A stretch of DNA of 64,000 nucleotides from Rhodococcus opacus B4 (GCF_000010805.1 NC_012522.1:868001-932000); one strand, 5' to 3'; shown: positions 1-9,520, numbered from the stretch's first letter. Numbers and translations: made by a program. The notes: generated by a model from the sequence alone, not told the origin.

Positions 1-1
1 C

Positions 2-1216
2 GCCGACGCGTACCGCCGGTTCGTGGACGTGTGGGGTCCGCGCAGTGCCCGCGTCATGCGCGCGTTCTCGAACCCGCCGACCGCGCCGGCGCTGCTCTCG
101 TCGTTCTGGGGGCTTGACACGGGCGGCGGCGGTAGCGACCTCTCCCGGCAGTTCCTCGGTTCCGGCGACGCACTGCTCGACGAGTATTTCGACGACGAGC
201 GGCTCAAGGCGGCCCTCGCGTGGTTCGGAGCCCAGTCCGGTCCGCCGATGTCCGAGCCGGGTACCGCGCCGATGGTCGGGTTCGCGGCCCTGATGCACAC
301 CGTTCCACCCGGTCGGGCCGTCGGCGGCAGCGGAGCCCTGACCGCGGCGCTCGCCTCGCGACTGGGGTCGGATGCCGGAACGGTCACGCTCGGCGAGTCG
401 GTGGTCTCGCTGAGCCGGGACGGCGGCACCTGGACGACCCGGACGTCGTCCGGCCGGGAGATCCGCTCCCGCACGGTGGTCGCGGGCTGCCACGTGCTGA
501 CCACCCTCGGCCTGCTCGAACGCGGCGGGTACGACCCGCAGACCCTCGCCCGCTGGCGTCGCCGGATCCGCGTCGGCCCGGGGATCGGGATGGTGGTGCG
601 GCTGGCGACCGGCGATCTCCCCGCCTATCCGAGTGCGCCCGACGACACCGTCACCCACGGGCTCCAGCTGCTGGTCTCGGATCGCGCGCACCTGCGGCTC
701 GCGCACGGCGCGGCGCTCGCCGGGGAGCTCCCGCCGCGGCCCGCGGTGCTGGGGATGAGCTTCAGCGGACTCGACCCGACCATCGCGCCCGAGGGCAGGC
801 ACCAGGTGACGTTGTGGTCGCAGTGGCAGCCGTACCGGCTGACCGGCGGCAGGCGGTGGACCGACCTCGCCGCGGCGGAGGCGGATCGGATCGTGGCGGA
901 GATGGATGCACTGGCACCCGGTTTCGGCGGGTCCGTCCTCGATCGGCACGTGCAGTCGCCGCAGGACCTCGAAGACGAGATGGGCTTGCTCGGCGGCAAC
1001 GTCATGCACGTGGAGATGTCGCTGGACCAGATGATGATGTGGCGTCCCCTCCCCGAGTTGTCGGGGCACCGGGTTCCGGGGGCCGAGCGTCTGTACCTGA
1101 CGGGGGCCTCGACCCATCCGGGCGGCGGGGTGTCCGGTGCGAGCGGCCGGAGCGCCGCCCGCGTCGCGCTCCGCGACGACCGGAAGGGCCTGGCCCGCGT
1201 GTGGCGCCGGCGATGA
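2..1216 (+). CDS. crtO: CrtO-like carotenoid ketolase / phytoene-desaturase-family flavoprotein (5' truncated by window)
   Basis: This is the C-terminal 404 residues of an FAD-dependent oxidoreductase of the CrtI/CrtO family. The frame is open to the window edge, so the N-terminal Rossmann motif lies outside; the internal GTG at 23 is unlikely to be the start. The C-terminus carries the FAD-binding signature LYLTGASTHPGGGVSGASGR, preceded by MHVEMSLDQMMMWRPLPEL, a pattern I associate with beta-carotene ketolases of the CrtO type. The family oxidises carotenoid ends at the membrane. It overlaps the next gene by 4 bp (ATGA), so it is probably translationally coupled to the CruF-like gene. A different step (desaturation or aldehyde formation) cannot be excluded without the N-terminus. 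Confidence 0.75.
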   Translation, partial: ADAYRRFVDVWGPRSARVMRAFSNPPTAPALLSSFWGLDTGGGGSDLSRQFLGSGDALLDEYFDDERLKAALAWFGAQSGPPMSEPGTAPMVGFAALMHTVPPGRAVGGSGALTAALASRLGSDAGTVTLGESVVSLSRDGGTWTTRTSSGREIRSRTVVAGCHVLTTLGLLERGGYDPQTLARWRRRIRVGPGIGMVVRLATGDLPAYPSAPDDTVTHGLQLLVSDRAHLRLAHGAALAGELPPRPAVLGMSFSGLDPTIAPEGRHQVTLWSQWQPYRLTGGRRWTDLAAAEADRIVAEMDALAPGFGGSVLDRHVQSPQDLEDEMGLLGGNVMHVEMSLDQMMMWRPLPELSGHRVPGAERLYLTGASTHPGGGVSGASGRSAARVALRDDRKGLARVWRRR

Positions 1217-2025
1217 CCTCCCGCGTTCCCGTCGTTCTCGCGGCGGCGGCGATCGCGGCGCAGATCCTCTACCCGCTGGTGCACGGCGGGGTCCGCGACG
1301 TCGTCACCGCGACAGTGGTCGTCCTGCTCGCCGCCGCGTCCGTCACCCACGCGGCCGCCACCCGGGGTGGACGCTGGGCGGTGGGACTCGTGGTCGCGAC
1401 GGCCGGGCTGGGCCTGGCCTCCGAGGTCGCGGGGACCGCCACCGGTTTCCCCTACGGCTGCTACGACTACAGCGTCGACCGGCTCGGCCCCGCGCTCGCC
1501 AGGGTGCCCCTGGTGGTGCCGTTCGCCTGGACCGCCGGCTTCTACCCGGTGTGGTGTGTGGCGTCGGCGCTCGCCCGCGGCCCGCACCGGCGGGCGGTCC
1601 GGGTCGCGCTGACGACCGTCGGCGTCGTCGGCTGGGACCTCTACCTCGACCCGCAGATGGTCGCGGACGGTCAGTGGCGCTGGTGCGTCACGGACGCCGG
1701 CCTGCCCGGGCTCGAGCACATTCCGCTGACGAACTACGCGGGGTGGTTCGCCGTCGCGACGGTGATGGCGGTCGCGGTCGACCGGCTCGACCGCCGCTTC
1801 GGCACGGGAACCCGGCACCGCGACGGCGTCCCGATCGGGTTGTTCCTGTGGACGTGGCTGGGTTCGGCGCTCGCCCACACCGTCTTCCTGGACGCCCCCG
1901 AGTTGCGGTATTCGGCGGTCTACGGGTGGTGCGCGATGGGAATCCTGGGAGTTCCCCTGCTCGTCTCGCTGCTACGGCCGGCCGCCCGGCGCCCCGGGGC
2001 CCGCGACACGCACCCTCACGCCTGA
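1213..2025 (+). CDS. cruF: CruF/DUF422-type carotenoid 1',2'-hydratase-like membrane protein
   Basis: A 270-residue polytopic membrane protein starting at the ATG that overlaps the preceding stop (ATGA). About seven hydrophobic segments are visible. The motifs GFPYGCYDYS, WDLYLDPQMV and IPLTNYAGWF are typical of the carotenoid biosynthesis (DUF422) family, whose known members CruF and bacterioruberin-type hydratases add water across the psi-end of an acyclic or monocyclic carotenoid. A tertiary hydroxyl made this way can be glycosylated, which fits the glycosyltransferase two genes downstream. The reaction here is inferred from family and context. Confidence 0.8.
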   Translation: MTSRVPVVLAAAAIAAQILYPLVHGGVRDVVTATVVVLLAAASVTHAAATRGGRWAVGLVVATAGLGLASEVAGTATGFPYGCYDYSVDRLGPALARVPLVVPFAWTAGFYPVWCVASALARGPHRRAVRVALTTVGVVGWDLYLDPQMVADGQWRWCVTDAGLPGLEHIPLTNYAGWFAVATVMAVAVDRLDRRFGTGTRHRDGVPIGLFLWTWLGSALAHTVFLDAPELRYSAVYGWCAMGILGVPLLVSLLRPAARRPGARDTHPHA

Positions 2026-2056
2026 CACCGAACCGGTCCCCTGGCACGATACGACT

Positions 2057-2770
2057 GTGCAGCTGCCTTCGGTTCCGACCTCGACCCGCTCGCGCAGGGC
2101 CGCGTCCCTCGCCGTCCTCGGACTTCTCCTCGTACCGTTCCTCGCGGGATGCCTGCGGGTTCAGGTGTCGATGGGGGTGTCCGCCGACGACCGGGTCTCC
2201 GGCCAGATCGTGGCCGCCGCCGTGCCTGCGAACGATCAGGACAAGGGCCCCCAGCTCACTCCCCCAGGCTCGCTGTCGGACAAAGTGCGCATCCAGGAGT
2301 ACAAGAAGGACGGCTACGTGGGCAGCCAGGCGTTCTTCAGCGACCTCACGTTCGGCGACGTGCAGCAGCTCGGCACCATGTCGGAGCAGGCCACGGGCAG
2401 TTTCCAGATCTCGCTCCAGCGGACCGGCGACCTCGTGACCCTCGACGGGAAGGCCGATCTCAGTTCGGTGCCCGCCCAGGGCACCGACGTGCAGTTCACG
2501 ATCGCGTTCCCGGCCCGCGTCGCCACCACCAACGGCACCCGCGAGGGCGATTCGATCGTGTCGTGGAAGTTGCCGGCCGGCGACACCTCGACGATCCGGG
2601 CCGAGGTCCGCTACTCGGACCCGAGCACCCGCAGTTTCGCCGGCTGGGCGGGCATCATGGCCGGTGTGACGCTCGGTGTCGCCGTCATCGTCGGTGCGCT
2701 GGCCTGGATGGCCCGCAACAAGGAGCCGGTGCTCGGCAGCCGCCGCGCACGGGACCACTCGGAGGTGTGA
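2057..2770 (+). CDS. lppM: LppM-family lipoprotein (DUF3153)
   Basis: A 237-residue predicted lipoprotein with a GTG start. It has a basic N-terminus, a hydrophobic stretch and a lipobox LAGC (Cys32), then an exported domain beginning LRVQVSMGVSADDRVSG, and a second membrane segment near the C-terminus (about residues 195-217) followed by a basic tail. The layout and order match mycobacterial LppM (Rv2171), a protein linked to phagosome manipulation and lipid handling. It lies between the CruF-like gene and the glycosyltransferase, and its stop overlaps the GTG of the latter, so it is co-transcribed with carotenoid genes. Its biochemical role is not evident from sequence. Confidence 0.8.
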   Translation: MQLPSVPTSTRSRRAASLAVLGLLLVPFLAGCLRVQVSMGVSADDRVSGQIVAAAVPANDQDKGPQLTPPGSLSDKVRIQEYKKDGYVGSQAFFSDLTFGDVQQLGTMSEQATGSFQISLQRTGDLVTLDGKADLSSVPAQGTDVQFTIAFPARVATTNGTREGDSIVSWKLPAGDTSTIRAEVRYSDPSTRSFAGWAGIMAGVTLGVAVIVGALAWMARNKEPVLGSRRARDHSEV

Positions 2771-3927
2771 CCGCCGCGCCGATCGAGCGGGTGGTCCGGT
2801 TCGGCTCCCTGGTCTCGGTGCTCGGTCTCGCCGGCTCGGTCGCCAACCTGTGCTCGGCACCGCGGCTCCCCACTCCGGCCCGCCGGGTCACCGAACCCGT
2901 CACGGTCTGCATCCCGGCCCGGGACGAACGTGACCGGTTGCCGGGCCTGATCGGCGACCTGCGGGAACAGCGCGGAGTCGACGATCTCCGGGTGCTCGTC
3001 TACGACGACGCCTCCTCCGACGGGACCGCCGAGGCCGCGGAGGCGGCGGCCGGCGGCGACCCCCGCTTCTCGGTGGTGCGGGGAACCGCGGAACCGCCGC
3101 CGGGATGGGTGGGTAAACCCGCGGCCTGCCACTGGGTGAGTGAGCACGCCTTCGCGCAGGGCCGGTCGGGCAGCGGGATTCTCGTGTTCCTCGACGCCGA
3201 CGTGCGGTTGCGTCCGGACGCCCTGAACGCCGCGTGCACCGCCCTGCGCACGTCCGATGCGGCACTGGTGTGCGCGTGGCCGTTCCAGCAGGCGGGGTCG
3301 GCCGGCGAAGCCCTGGTGCAGCCGCTGCTCGGGTGGTCGTGGGCGGCGACGCTGCCCGTCCGCGTGGCCAACCGGTCGCGGCGCCCGTCCGCCGCCGTGG
3401 CCTGCGGACAGTTCATGGTCTTCGACGTCACCGCATACCGCGACGTCGGGGGCCACCTGGCCGTCGCGGGCAGCGTGACCGAGGATCTCGACTTCGCACG
3501 CCTGCTTCGCCGGTGCGGGCGGACGACCACGCTGGTCGTGGCCGGCCGGTCGGCGTCGTGCCGGATGTACGAGGACGCCGAAGCGCTGCGCCGCGGCTAC
3601 GACCGCTGGCTGTGGACGGCATTCGGCCCCCGCCTCGGCGCGGCGGCGGTCCTCGGTGTCGCGACCGTGGCGTACCTGGTGCCGCCGGTGGCCCTCGCGG
3701 CGGGACGGGGACGTGTCCGCCGGTGGGGCGCGGTGGGGTACCTCACGGCCACGGCGTCCCGGCTGTGCGCCCGGGCACTCGAACGCGGCGATCGCCTCAC
3801 CGCCGCGGACGCGGCCGGCGCGCTCGCGCACCCGCTGTCCGTCGCCGCGGCGGTTGCGCTGACGGTGTCGTCACACCGCAGTCATCGGCGCGGGCGCACC
3901 CGGTGGAAGGGCCGGACGCTCAGCTGA
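2767..3927 (+). CDS. Family 2 glycosyltransferase, probably carotenoid glycosyltransferase (CrtQ/CruG-like)
   Basis: A 386-residue GT-A fold glycosyltransferase. Visible motifs are VCIPARDERDRLPGL at the nucleotide-binding start, YDDASSDGT, the metal-binding FLDADV, EDLDFARLLRRCG (putative catalytic acid region) and RRGYDRWLW. An N-terminal hydrophobic segment and C-terminal hydrophobic helices suggest membrane attachment, as in CrtQ and CruG. The GTG start overlaps the lppM stop (GTGA). With the CruF-like hydratase upstream, the simplest reading is glycosylation of a hydroxylated carotenoid. It ends convergently with metF, with an 8-bp overlap. Confidence 0.75.
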   Translation: MTAAPIERVVRFGSLVSVLGLAGSVANLCSAPRLPTPARRVTEPVTVCIPARDERDRLPGLIGDLREQRGVDDLRVLVYDDASSDGTAEAAEAAAGGDPRFSVVRGTAEPPPGWVGKPAACHWVSEHAFAQGRSGSGILVFLDADVRLRPDALNAACTALRTSDAALVCAWPFQQAGSAGEALVQPLLGWSWAATLPVRVANRSRRPSAAVACGQFMVFDVTAYRDVGGHLAVAGSVTEDLDFARLLRRCGRTTTLVVAGRSASCRMYEDAEALRRGYDRWLWTAFGPRLGAAAVLGVATVAYLVPPVALAAGRGRVRRWGAVGYLTATASRLCARALERGDRLTAADAAGALAHPLSVAAAVALTVSSHRSHRRGRTRWKGRTLS

Positions 3928-4927
3928 CCGGCGCCGGGGTGACCGGGGCCGGGTCCGCAACACCCGAACCGACCTTGTCGCCGAGCCGGGCGAGCACCTC
4001 GCTGGTGGCGCGAGCGAAGTTGAGGGTGATGAAGTGCAGGCCGGGCGCACCCTCCGCGATGAGGCGTTCACTCATCTCGGTGGCGAGGTCGATGCCGATC
4101 TCGCGCACGGCGGCGCGGTTCTCCTCGGGACCGTCGCCCGCGGCCGCGGCCAGCCGCTTCTCGAGGTGCGCCGGGAGACTCGACCCCGACAGTTCGAGCA
4201 TGCGGCGGACCGACCCCAGCGACGTGATCGGCATGATCTCGGGGATGATCGGCTTCGCGCCCTGCTCGGGGTCGTACGCCGTCACCCGGTCGCGCAGACG
4301 CAGGTAGTCGTCGACGTCGAAGAACATCTGGGTGATCGAGTACTCGGCGCCTGCCCGCAGCTTCGACACCAGGTACCGGGTGTCGTGCGCGAGATCGGGC
4401 GCGCGGTAGTGGCCTTCCGGGAACGAGGCCACCCCGACGTGGAAGTCGCCGAGGTCGCGGACGAGCCGGACCAGTTCCTCGGCGTACTCGACGCCCTGGG
4501 GGTGCTTCTCCCATTCGCCCAGCGGGTCACCGGGCGGGTCGCCGCGCAGGACCAGGATGTTGCTGATTCCGCGGTCGGCGTAGGCACCGACCATCGACCG
4601 CAGTTCGTCGACACTGTGGGATACGGCGGTGAGGTGCGCGACCGGCAGGAGTGTGGTCTCCTCGGCGAGCTGGCCGGTGACGCGGACCGTGCGGTCGCGC
4701 GTCGACCCGCCCGCACCGTAGGTCATGGAGACGAAGGCCGGACCCATCCGCTCGAACTCGCGGACGGCGCGCCACAGACGAGCCTCGGCGGCCTCGTCCC
4801 GCGGCGGCGAGAACTCGACGGAAAAGGGCACCCGACCGTCGCCGGACGACCGGATCCGGTCGACGATGGACGGGGTGCGGGTCACCCAGCCTTCGCTGGC
4901 CCGCCCCCTGACGGAATCGAATGTCAC
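3920..4927 (-). CDS. metF: Methylenetetrahydrofolate reductase (MetF family)
   Basis: A 335-residue TIM-barrel flavoprotein that reduces 5,10-methylene-THF to 5-methyl-THF for methionine synthesis. The N-terminus has VPFSVEFSPPRDEAAE (catalytic Glu region), then FVSMTYGAGGSTRDRT, the folate/FAD-site segment ILVLRGDPPGD and, later, EYSITQMFFDVDDY. I chose the GTG at 4927, not the upstream ATG at 4978, because a TATGCT hexamer sits 6 nt ahead of it, as for other leaderless genes here, and because the domain begins soon after. It corresponds in position to Rv2172c and is divergent from the GGPP synthase gene. Confidence 0.88.
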   Translation of the reverse strand: MTFDSVRGRASEGWVTRTPSIVDRIRSSGDGRVPFSVEFSPPRDEAAEARLWRAVREFERMGPAFVSMTYGAGGSTRDRTVRVTGQLAEETTLLPVAHLTAVSHSVDELRSMVGAYADRGISNILVLRGDPPGDPLGEWEKHPQGVEYAEELVRLVRDLGDFHVGVASFPEGHYRAPDLAHDTRYLVSKLRAGAEYSITQMFFDVDDYLRLRDRVTAYDPEQGAKPIIPEIMPITSLGSVRRMLELSGSSLPAHLEKRLAAAAGDGPEENRAAVREIGIDLATEMSERLIAEGAPGLHFITLNFARATSEVLARLGDKVGSGVADPAPVTPAPVS

Positions 4928-4933
4928 CCGTCC

Positions 4934-4939
4934 AGCATA
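4934..4939 (-). promoter_or_regulatory. -10 element for metF (leaderless)
   Basis: TATGCT on the minus strand lies 6 nt from the GTG at 4927, placing the transcription start at or next to the start codon. Confidence 0.6.
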
Positions 4940-5022
4940 GGTAGTGCCCGGCGCAATGCACCCACTGCGTGTCCGCAAGCACCTGGGATCCGGGCAACCG
5001 GCCGCCCGGACGAGTGCCCACT

Positions 5023-6180
5023 ATGGTGGTGTCGACGCCCGTCGCCCGTCGCCGGTCTCGGCGCGAACGCGAAATTTCGATCCTGGAGGCCACACTGTCC
5101 GTTGGAACGCGCCCCGCCGCCCTCGCGGCCGAGGTCGAAAATGCGCTGCGCGAGTTCTTCACCAGCCGGCAGGCCCTGGTCGACGCCGTGGGCGGCGGCT
5201 ACCGCGAGGCCGTGACGACGCTGGAGGACTTCGTTCTTCGCGGAGGCAAGCGGGTCCGTCCGGCCTTCGCGTGGACCGGCTGGCTCGGGGCGGGCGGCGA
5301 CCCTCGGGGTCCCGGGGCCGGGCCCGTGCTCCGCGCCTGCTCCGCGCTGGAACTCGTGCAGGCCTGCGCCCTCGTCCACGACGACATCATCGACGCCTCC
5401 ACGACGCGCCGCGGGTTCCCCACCGTCCACGTCGAGTTCGAGGAACAGCACCGCGCCGGGAGGTGGAGCGGTGATTCCGCCCACTTCGGCGAGGGCGTCG
5501 CCATCCTCCTCGGCGACCTCGCGCTGGCCTGGGCCGACGACATGATCCGCGAATCGGGCATCACCCCGGATCAGTCGGCCCGCATCTCCCCCGTGTGGTC
5601 GGCGATGCGCACCGAGGTGCTCGGCGGGCAGTTCCTCGACATCAGCAACGAGGTGCGGGCGGACGAGTCGATCGACGCCGCCATGAAGGTCAACCGGTAC
5701 AAGACCGCGGCGTACACCATCGAGCGGCCGCTGCACCTCGGCGCCGCACTCGCCGGCGCCGACGACTCCCTGGTCTCGGCGTACCGCCGATTCGGCACCG
5801 ACATCGGTATCGCCTTCCAGCTCCGCGACGACCTGCTGGGCGTGTTCGGGGATCCGGCCGTGACCGGCAAGCCGTCGGGCGACGACCTGCGGGCGGGCAA
5901 GCGCACCGCCCTGTTCGCGATGTCGCTGCAGCGGGCCGACGCCGAAGACCCGGCGGCCGCCGCACTGCTCCGCGAGGGCATCGGCACCGACCTGTCCGAC
6001 GCGGACGTCGACACCCTCCGGAACATGATCACGTCCCTCGGCGCCGTCGCGGACGTGGAGAAGCAGATCGAGGACCTCGTCGCGAACGCGCTGTCGACGC
6101 TGGCGACGAGCACCGCCACCACCGCGGCGAAGCAGCAGCTCACCGAGATGGCCGTCGCCGCGACGCGCCGCGACTACTGA
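5023..6180 (+). CDS. idsA2: Polyprenyl synthetase, probable geranylgeranyl diphosphate synthase (IdsA2/CrtE)
   Basis: A 385-residue trans-isoprenyl diphosphate synthase. It has the substrate signature LRGGKRVRPAF, the first aspartate-rich motif DDIID with the following TTRRG, and the second motif FQLRDDLLGVFGD. The family condenses IPP with allylic diphosphates; the next genes being crtI and crtB points to GGPP for phytoene. ATG 5023 is a compromise; an in-frame start at 4969 and later GTG codons are possible. The stop is followed after 8 nt by crtI, indicating an operon. The mycobacterial counterpart is idsA2 (Rv2173). Confidence 0.85.
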   Translation: MVVSTPVARRRSRREREISILEATLSVGTRPAALAAEVENALREFFTSRQALVDAVGGGYREAVTTLEDFVLRGGKRVRPAFAWTGWLGAGGDPRGPGAGPVLRACSALELVQACALVHDDIIDASTTRRGFPTVHVEFEEQHRAGRWSGDSAHFGEGVAILLGDLALAWADDMIRESGITPDQSARISPVWSAMRTEVLGGQFLDISNEVRADESIDAAMKVNRYKTAAYTIERPLHLGAALAGADDSLVSAYRRFGTDIGIAFQLRDDLLGVFGDPAVTGKPSGDDLRAGKRTALFAMSLQRADAEDPAAAALLREGIGTDLSDADVDTLRNMITSLGAVADVEKQIEDLVANALSTLATSTATTAAKQQLTEMAVAATRRDY

Positions 6181-6188
6181 GGTCCGCG

Positions 6189-7787
6189 GTGGCTCGCGCG
6201 CTACGGACGGTTCCCGGCCGAACCGATCACGTCGTGGTCGTCGGCGCCGGCCTCGCCGGCCTCTCGGCAGCCCTGCACCTCACCGGGGCGGGCCGCCGCG
6301 TCAGCGTCCTCGAACGGGAGTCGTCACCGGGCGGCCGGGTCGGCACCTACCGCGGTCCCGGCTACGACATCGACAACGGCGCCACCGTCCTCACGATGCC
6401 CGAACTGGTCGGCGAGGCCCTCGCCGCCGTCGGCGCGGAGTTCACGTCGACGCGCCCGCCGCTGGTCCTCGAACGGCTGGCCCCGGCGTACCACGCCCGA
6501 TTCGCGGACGGTTCCTCGCTCGACGTCCACTCCGATCCCGATACGATGGCCGCGGAGGTCGGCCGGGTCTGCGGGCCGGGAGAATCGGCCCGGTACCTGC
6601 GGCTGCGGCGCTGGCTCGGCCGGATCTTCGACGCCGAGTACCACCGCTTCATGGACGCGAACTTCGACTCGCCGCTGGATCTCGTCAGGTCCCGCGAGGC
6701 CGCGAAGGATCTGCTGACGCTCACCGTGCTGGGCGGATTCGGCCGGCTCGGCGCCCGGGTCGACCGCACCGTCACCGATCCGCGACTTCGCCGGATCTTC
6801 ACGTTCCAGGCGCTGTACGCAGGCGTCGCCCCCGCCGAGGCCCTCGCGGTGTACGGCGCGATCGCCCACATGGACACCTCGCTCGGCGTCTACTTCCCCC
6901 GGGGCGGGATGCGTTCGATCGCGCTCGCTCTCGCCGACGCCCTCACCACCGCGGGTGGCGAGATCCGCTACGGCACCGAGGTCGCGGCGCTCGAGCGGAC
7001 CGGTGATCGCGTGGGCGCCGTCGTCACGTCTGCGGGTGACCGCGTCGACTGCGACGCGCTGGTGCTCACCCCCGACACGGCCGTCGTCGACGCGCTGCTG
7101 CACCCGGTGACCCGCCGGAAACCCCGCCGCGTCCGGGTGTCGCCGTCCGCCGTGGTCCTGCACGGGACCGTCCCCACCGCGGTCGCGTCGGGATGGGCCG
7201 CCCAGCGGCACCACACCATCGACTTCGGTCACGCGTGGAAGCGGACGTTCGCGGAGATCACCGCACGCCGGGGACGCGGACGACTGATGACCGACCCGTC
7301 ACTGCTCATCACCCGGCCTGCCGTGTCGGACCCGGGTCTCGTCGTGGACCGCGCGGGCACCGCCTCGGAACCGCTGTCCGTGCTGGCTCCCTGCCCGAAC
7401 CTGCACAGCGCACCGCTGGAGTGGGCCTCGCTGACCGGCCCGTACGTGAACGAACTGCTGCGCGAACTCGAGAAACGCGGGTACACCGGGATCGCGGAGC
7501 ACTTCACCATCGACCACGTAGACACCCCGCTGACCTGGCTCGGGAAGGGCATGGCGGCGGGCAGCCCCTTCGCGGCGGCGCACGTGTTCCGGCAGACCGG
7601 ACCGTTCCGGCGCCCCAACCTGGTCGGTGGCCTCGACAACGTCGTCCTCGCCGGTTCCGGGACCGTGCCCGGTGTCGGGGTTCCGACCGTCCTGCTCTCG
7701 GGGAAACTCGCGGCTGCGCGCATCACCGGGCCCGTCACGGCCCGAAGTGCTGAATTGCACTCGAAAGCACGAAGTGCGGGAGGATAG
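6189..7787 (+). CDS. crtI: Phytoene desaturase CrtI
   Basis: A 532-residue FAD-dependent carotenoid desaturase. The N-terminus has the dinucleotide fold VVVVGAGLAGLSAALHL followed by LERESSPGGRVGTY; the C-terminus has the carotenoid-desaturase signature NVVLAGSGTVPGVGVPTVLL. The family converts phytoene to lycopene at the membrane in four desaturations. The GTG start at 6189 lies 8 nt after idsA2, so translation is probably coupled. mptA follows after a 121-nt gap. M. tuberculosis lacks crtI between idsA2 and mptA, so the gene has been gained here or lost there. Confidence 0.92.
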   Translation: MARALRTVPGRTDHVVVVGAGLAGLSAALHLTGAGRRVSVLERESSPGGRVGTYRGPGYDIDNGATVLTMPELVGEALAAVGAEFTSTRPPLVLERLAPAYHARFADGSSLDVHSDPDTMAAEVGRVCGPGESARYLRLRRWLGRIFDAEYHRFMDANFDSPLDLVRSREAAKDLLTLTVLGGFGRLGARVDRTVTDPRLRRIFTFQALYAGVAPAEALAVYGAIAHMDTSLGVYFPRGGMRSIALALADALTTAGGEIRYGTEVAALERTGDRVGAVVTSAGDRVDCDALVLTPDTAVVDALLHPVTRRKPRRVRVSPSAVVLHGTVPTAVASGWAAQRHHTIDFGHAWKRTFAEITARRGRGRLMTDPSLLITRPAVSDPGLVVDRAGTASEPLSVLAPCPNLHSAPLEWASLTGPYVNELLRELEKRGYTGIAEHFTIDHVDTPLTWLGKGMAAGSPFAAAHVFRQTGPFRRPNLVGGLDNVVLAGSGTVPGVGVPTVLLSGKLAAARITGPVTARSAELHSKARSAGG

Positions 7788-7908
7788 GGCGAGGCGTGGC
7801 GAGAACTGGTGCCGGCAGCAATTAAACTGGTTCCTCGACCATGCGGTGCGCGCGACGACGAGCACACCGACCGCAACCGAACTCACCTCGGGGGAGGAAT
7901 CTGCACTC

Positions 7909-9513
7909 ATGACGTCCTCTGCCCGGCAGGCGACCGTCGCCCCTGCGACGACCACGCCGCAGCGGTCGTGGCCCCAGGCCACGGCCGATTTCCTCCGCAG
8001 CCCGGAGGGGCACGCCGCGCTCCTCGGTTTCGCGGGCGCCGTGATGATCACGTTCGGCGGTTTCGGTGCGGGCAGCGTCCGCCGCGAGGACCCGCTGCTC
8101 GAGGCGATGCACCTGTCGTGGCTGCGGTTCGGTCACGGGCAGATCCTGTCGACCGTCATCGTCTGGGTGGGTGTCGTCGCGATGATCACGGCGTGGGTGC
8201 GGCTGGGCCGCGCCACGCTCGGCGGCGACGTCACGCTCCGGCAGTTGCGGATGGTCGTGCCGGTGTGGACGGCGCCGCTGCTGCTGGCCGTGCCGATGTT
8301 CAGCCGGGACGCGTACTCCTACCTCGCGCAGGGTGCGCTGTTGCGTGACGGGTTCGACCCCTACGCCGTCGGGCCGGTGGTCAACCCCGGGATCCTCCTC
8401 GACAACGTCAGCAATGTGTGGACCACCACCACCGCGCCGTACGGTCCACTGTTCCTGCTGCTCAGCCAGGGCATCACCGCGCTCACCGGCGACAACGTGA
8501 TCGCCGGGACGATGCTCCTGCGCGTGACGATGCTGCCCGGGCTCGCGCTGATGGTCTGGGGCGTACCGCACCTCGCGCGCCACCTCGGCGGCAATCCGGC
8601 CATCGCGCTGTGGCTCGCCGTGCTCAATCCGCTGGTCCTCGTGCACCTCATCGGCGGTGTCCACAACGAACTGCTGATGGTCGGCCTCATGATCGCCGGC
8701 ATCGCGCTCGTCCTCGAACGCCGCCACCTGGCCGGCATCGCGCTCGTCGCGGTGGCGGTCGCGATCAAGGCGACCGCGGGCGCAGCGCTCCCCTTCATGG
8801 TGTGGATCTGGATGCTCCACGAGAAGGAGAAGGCCGAGGCGGAAGGGCGCACACCCGCGTCGCCGCTCGCGTCGTTCGCGAAGACCGCGGGCGCGGGATT
8901 CGCCGTGTTCGTGGTCGTCTTCGCCGCCGCCTCCGCCCTCGCCGGTGTCGGACTCGGCTGGATGACGGCGCTGTCCGGTTCTAACAAGATCATCAACTGG
9001 TTGTCGCTGCCGACGATCCTCGCCCACATCGTGACGGTCGGAACGTCGTGGTTCGCGGAGCTGCGGCTGGGCGAGGTCCTGGCCGTCACCCGCCCCATCT
9101 GTGCGGTGGCCCTGGTAGCGATCGTGCTGGCCGCGTGGTGGCGGTACCGCAAGACCGAGCGTGACGCGATCCTCGGAATCCTCATCGTTCTGGTCGCGAT
9201 CGTGATTCTGTCGCCCGCAGCGCTGCCCTGGTACTACTCGTGGCCGATCGCCATCGCGGCCGGCTTCGCGCTGTCGACGCGGACGCTGATGATCCTCGTC
9301 GGGTTGTCCACCTGGTTGATGCTGGTCTTCCAGCCGGACGGGTCGATCGGCCTCTACACGTTCGCGCACGTGCTGCTCGCGACGTTCGCCGCGGTCGTGG
9401 CGGCGGTGTCGCTGCGCACGGTCGACCCGCTGCGGCTGCGCGCACCGCGGCCCGTCACGGAAGAGCGCACCTCCGGCCTCGCAGGTGCTGCGTCGTCGCC
9501 CGGCCTCGAATGA
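7909..9513 (+). CDS. mptA: Alpha-1,6-mannosyltransferase MptA (lipomannan core)
   Basis: A 534-residue GT-C membrane glycosyltransferase with roughly 12 hydrophobic segments. Near the first large extracytoplasmic loop is the motif MFSRDAYSYLAQGALL, containing the Asp expected to be catalytic, and further on LNPLVLVHLIGGVHNE and LPWYYSWP. The enzyme elongates the alpha-1,6-mannan of lipomannan from polyprenyl-phosphate-mannose on the outer side of the membrane. The ATG at 7909 follows a strong GGGGGAGG ribosome site; the in-frame extension upstream is GC-neutral leader. A TAAACT hexamer about 85 nt upstream could be its own -10. It matches Rv2174. Confidence 0.9.
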   Translation: MTSSARQATVAPATTTPQRSWPQATADFLRSPEGHAALLGFAGAVMITFGGFGAGSVRREDPLLEAMHLSWLRFGHGQILSTVIVWVGVVAMITAWVRLGRATLGGDVTLRQLRMVVPVWTAPLLLAVPMFSRDAYSYLAQGALLRDGFDPYAVGPVVNPGILLDNVSNVWTTTTAPYGPLFLLLSQGITALTGDNVIAGTMLLRVTMLPGLALMVWGVPHLARHLGGNPAIALWLAVLNPLVLVHLIGGVHNELLMVGLMIAGIALVLERRHLAGIALVAVAVAIKATAGAALPFMVWIWMLHEKEKAEAEGRTPASPLASFAKTAGAGFAVFVVVFAAASALAGVGLGWMTALSGSNKIINWLSLPTILAHIVTVGTSWFAELRLGEVLAVTRPICAVALVAIVLAAWWRYRKTERDAILGILIVLVAIVILSPAALPWYYSWPIAIAAGFALSTRTLMILVGLSTWLMLVFQPDGSIGLYTFAHVLLATFAAVVAAVSLRTVDPLRLRAPRPVTEERTSGLAGAASSPGLE

Positions 9514-9520
9514 CCCGTCG

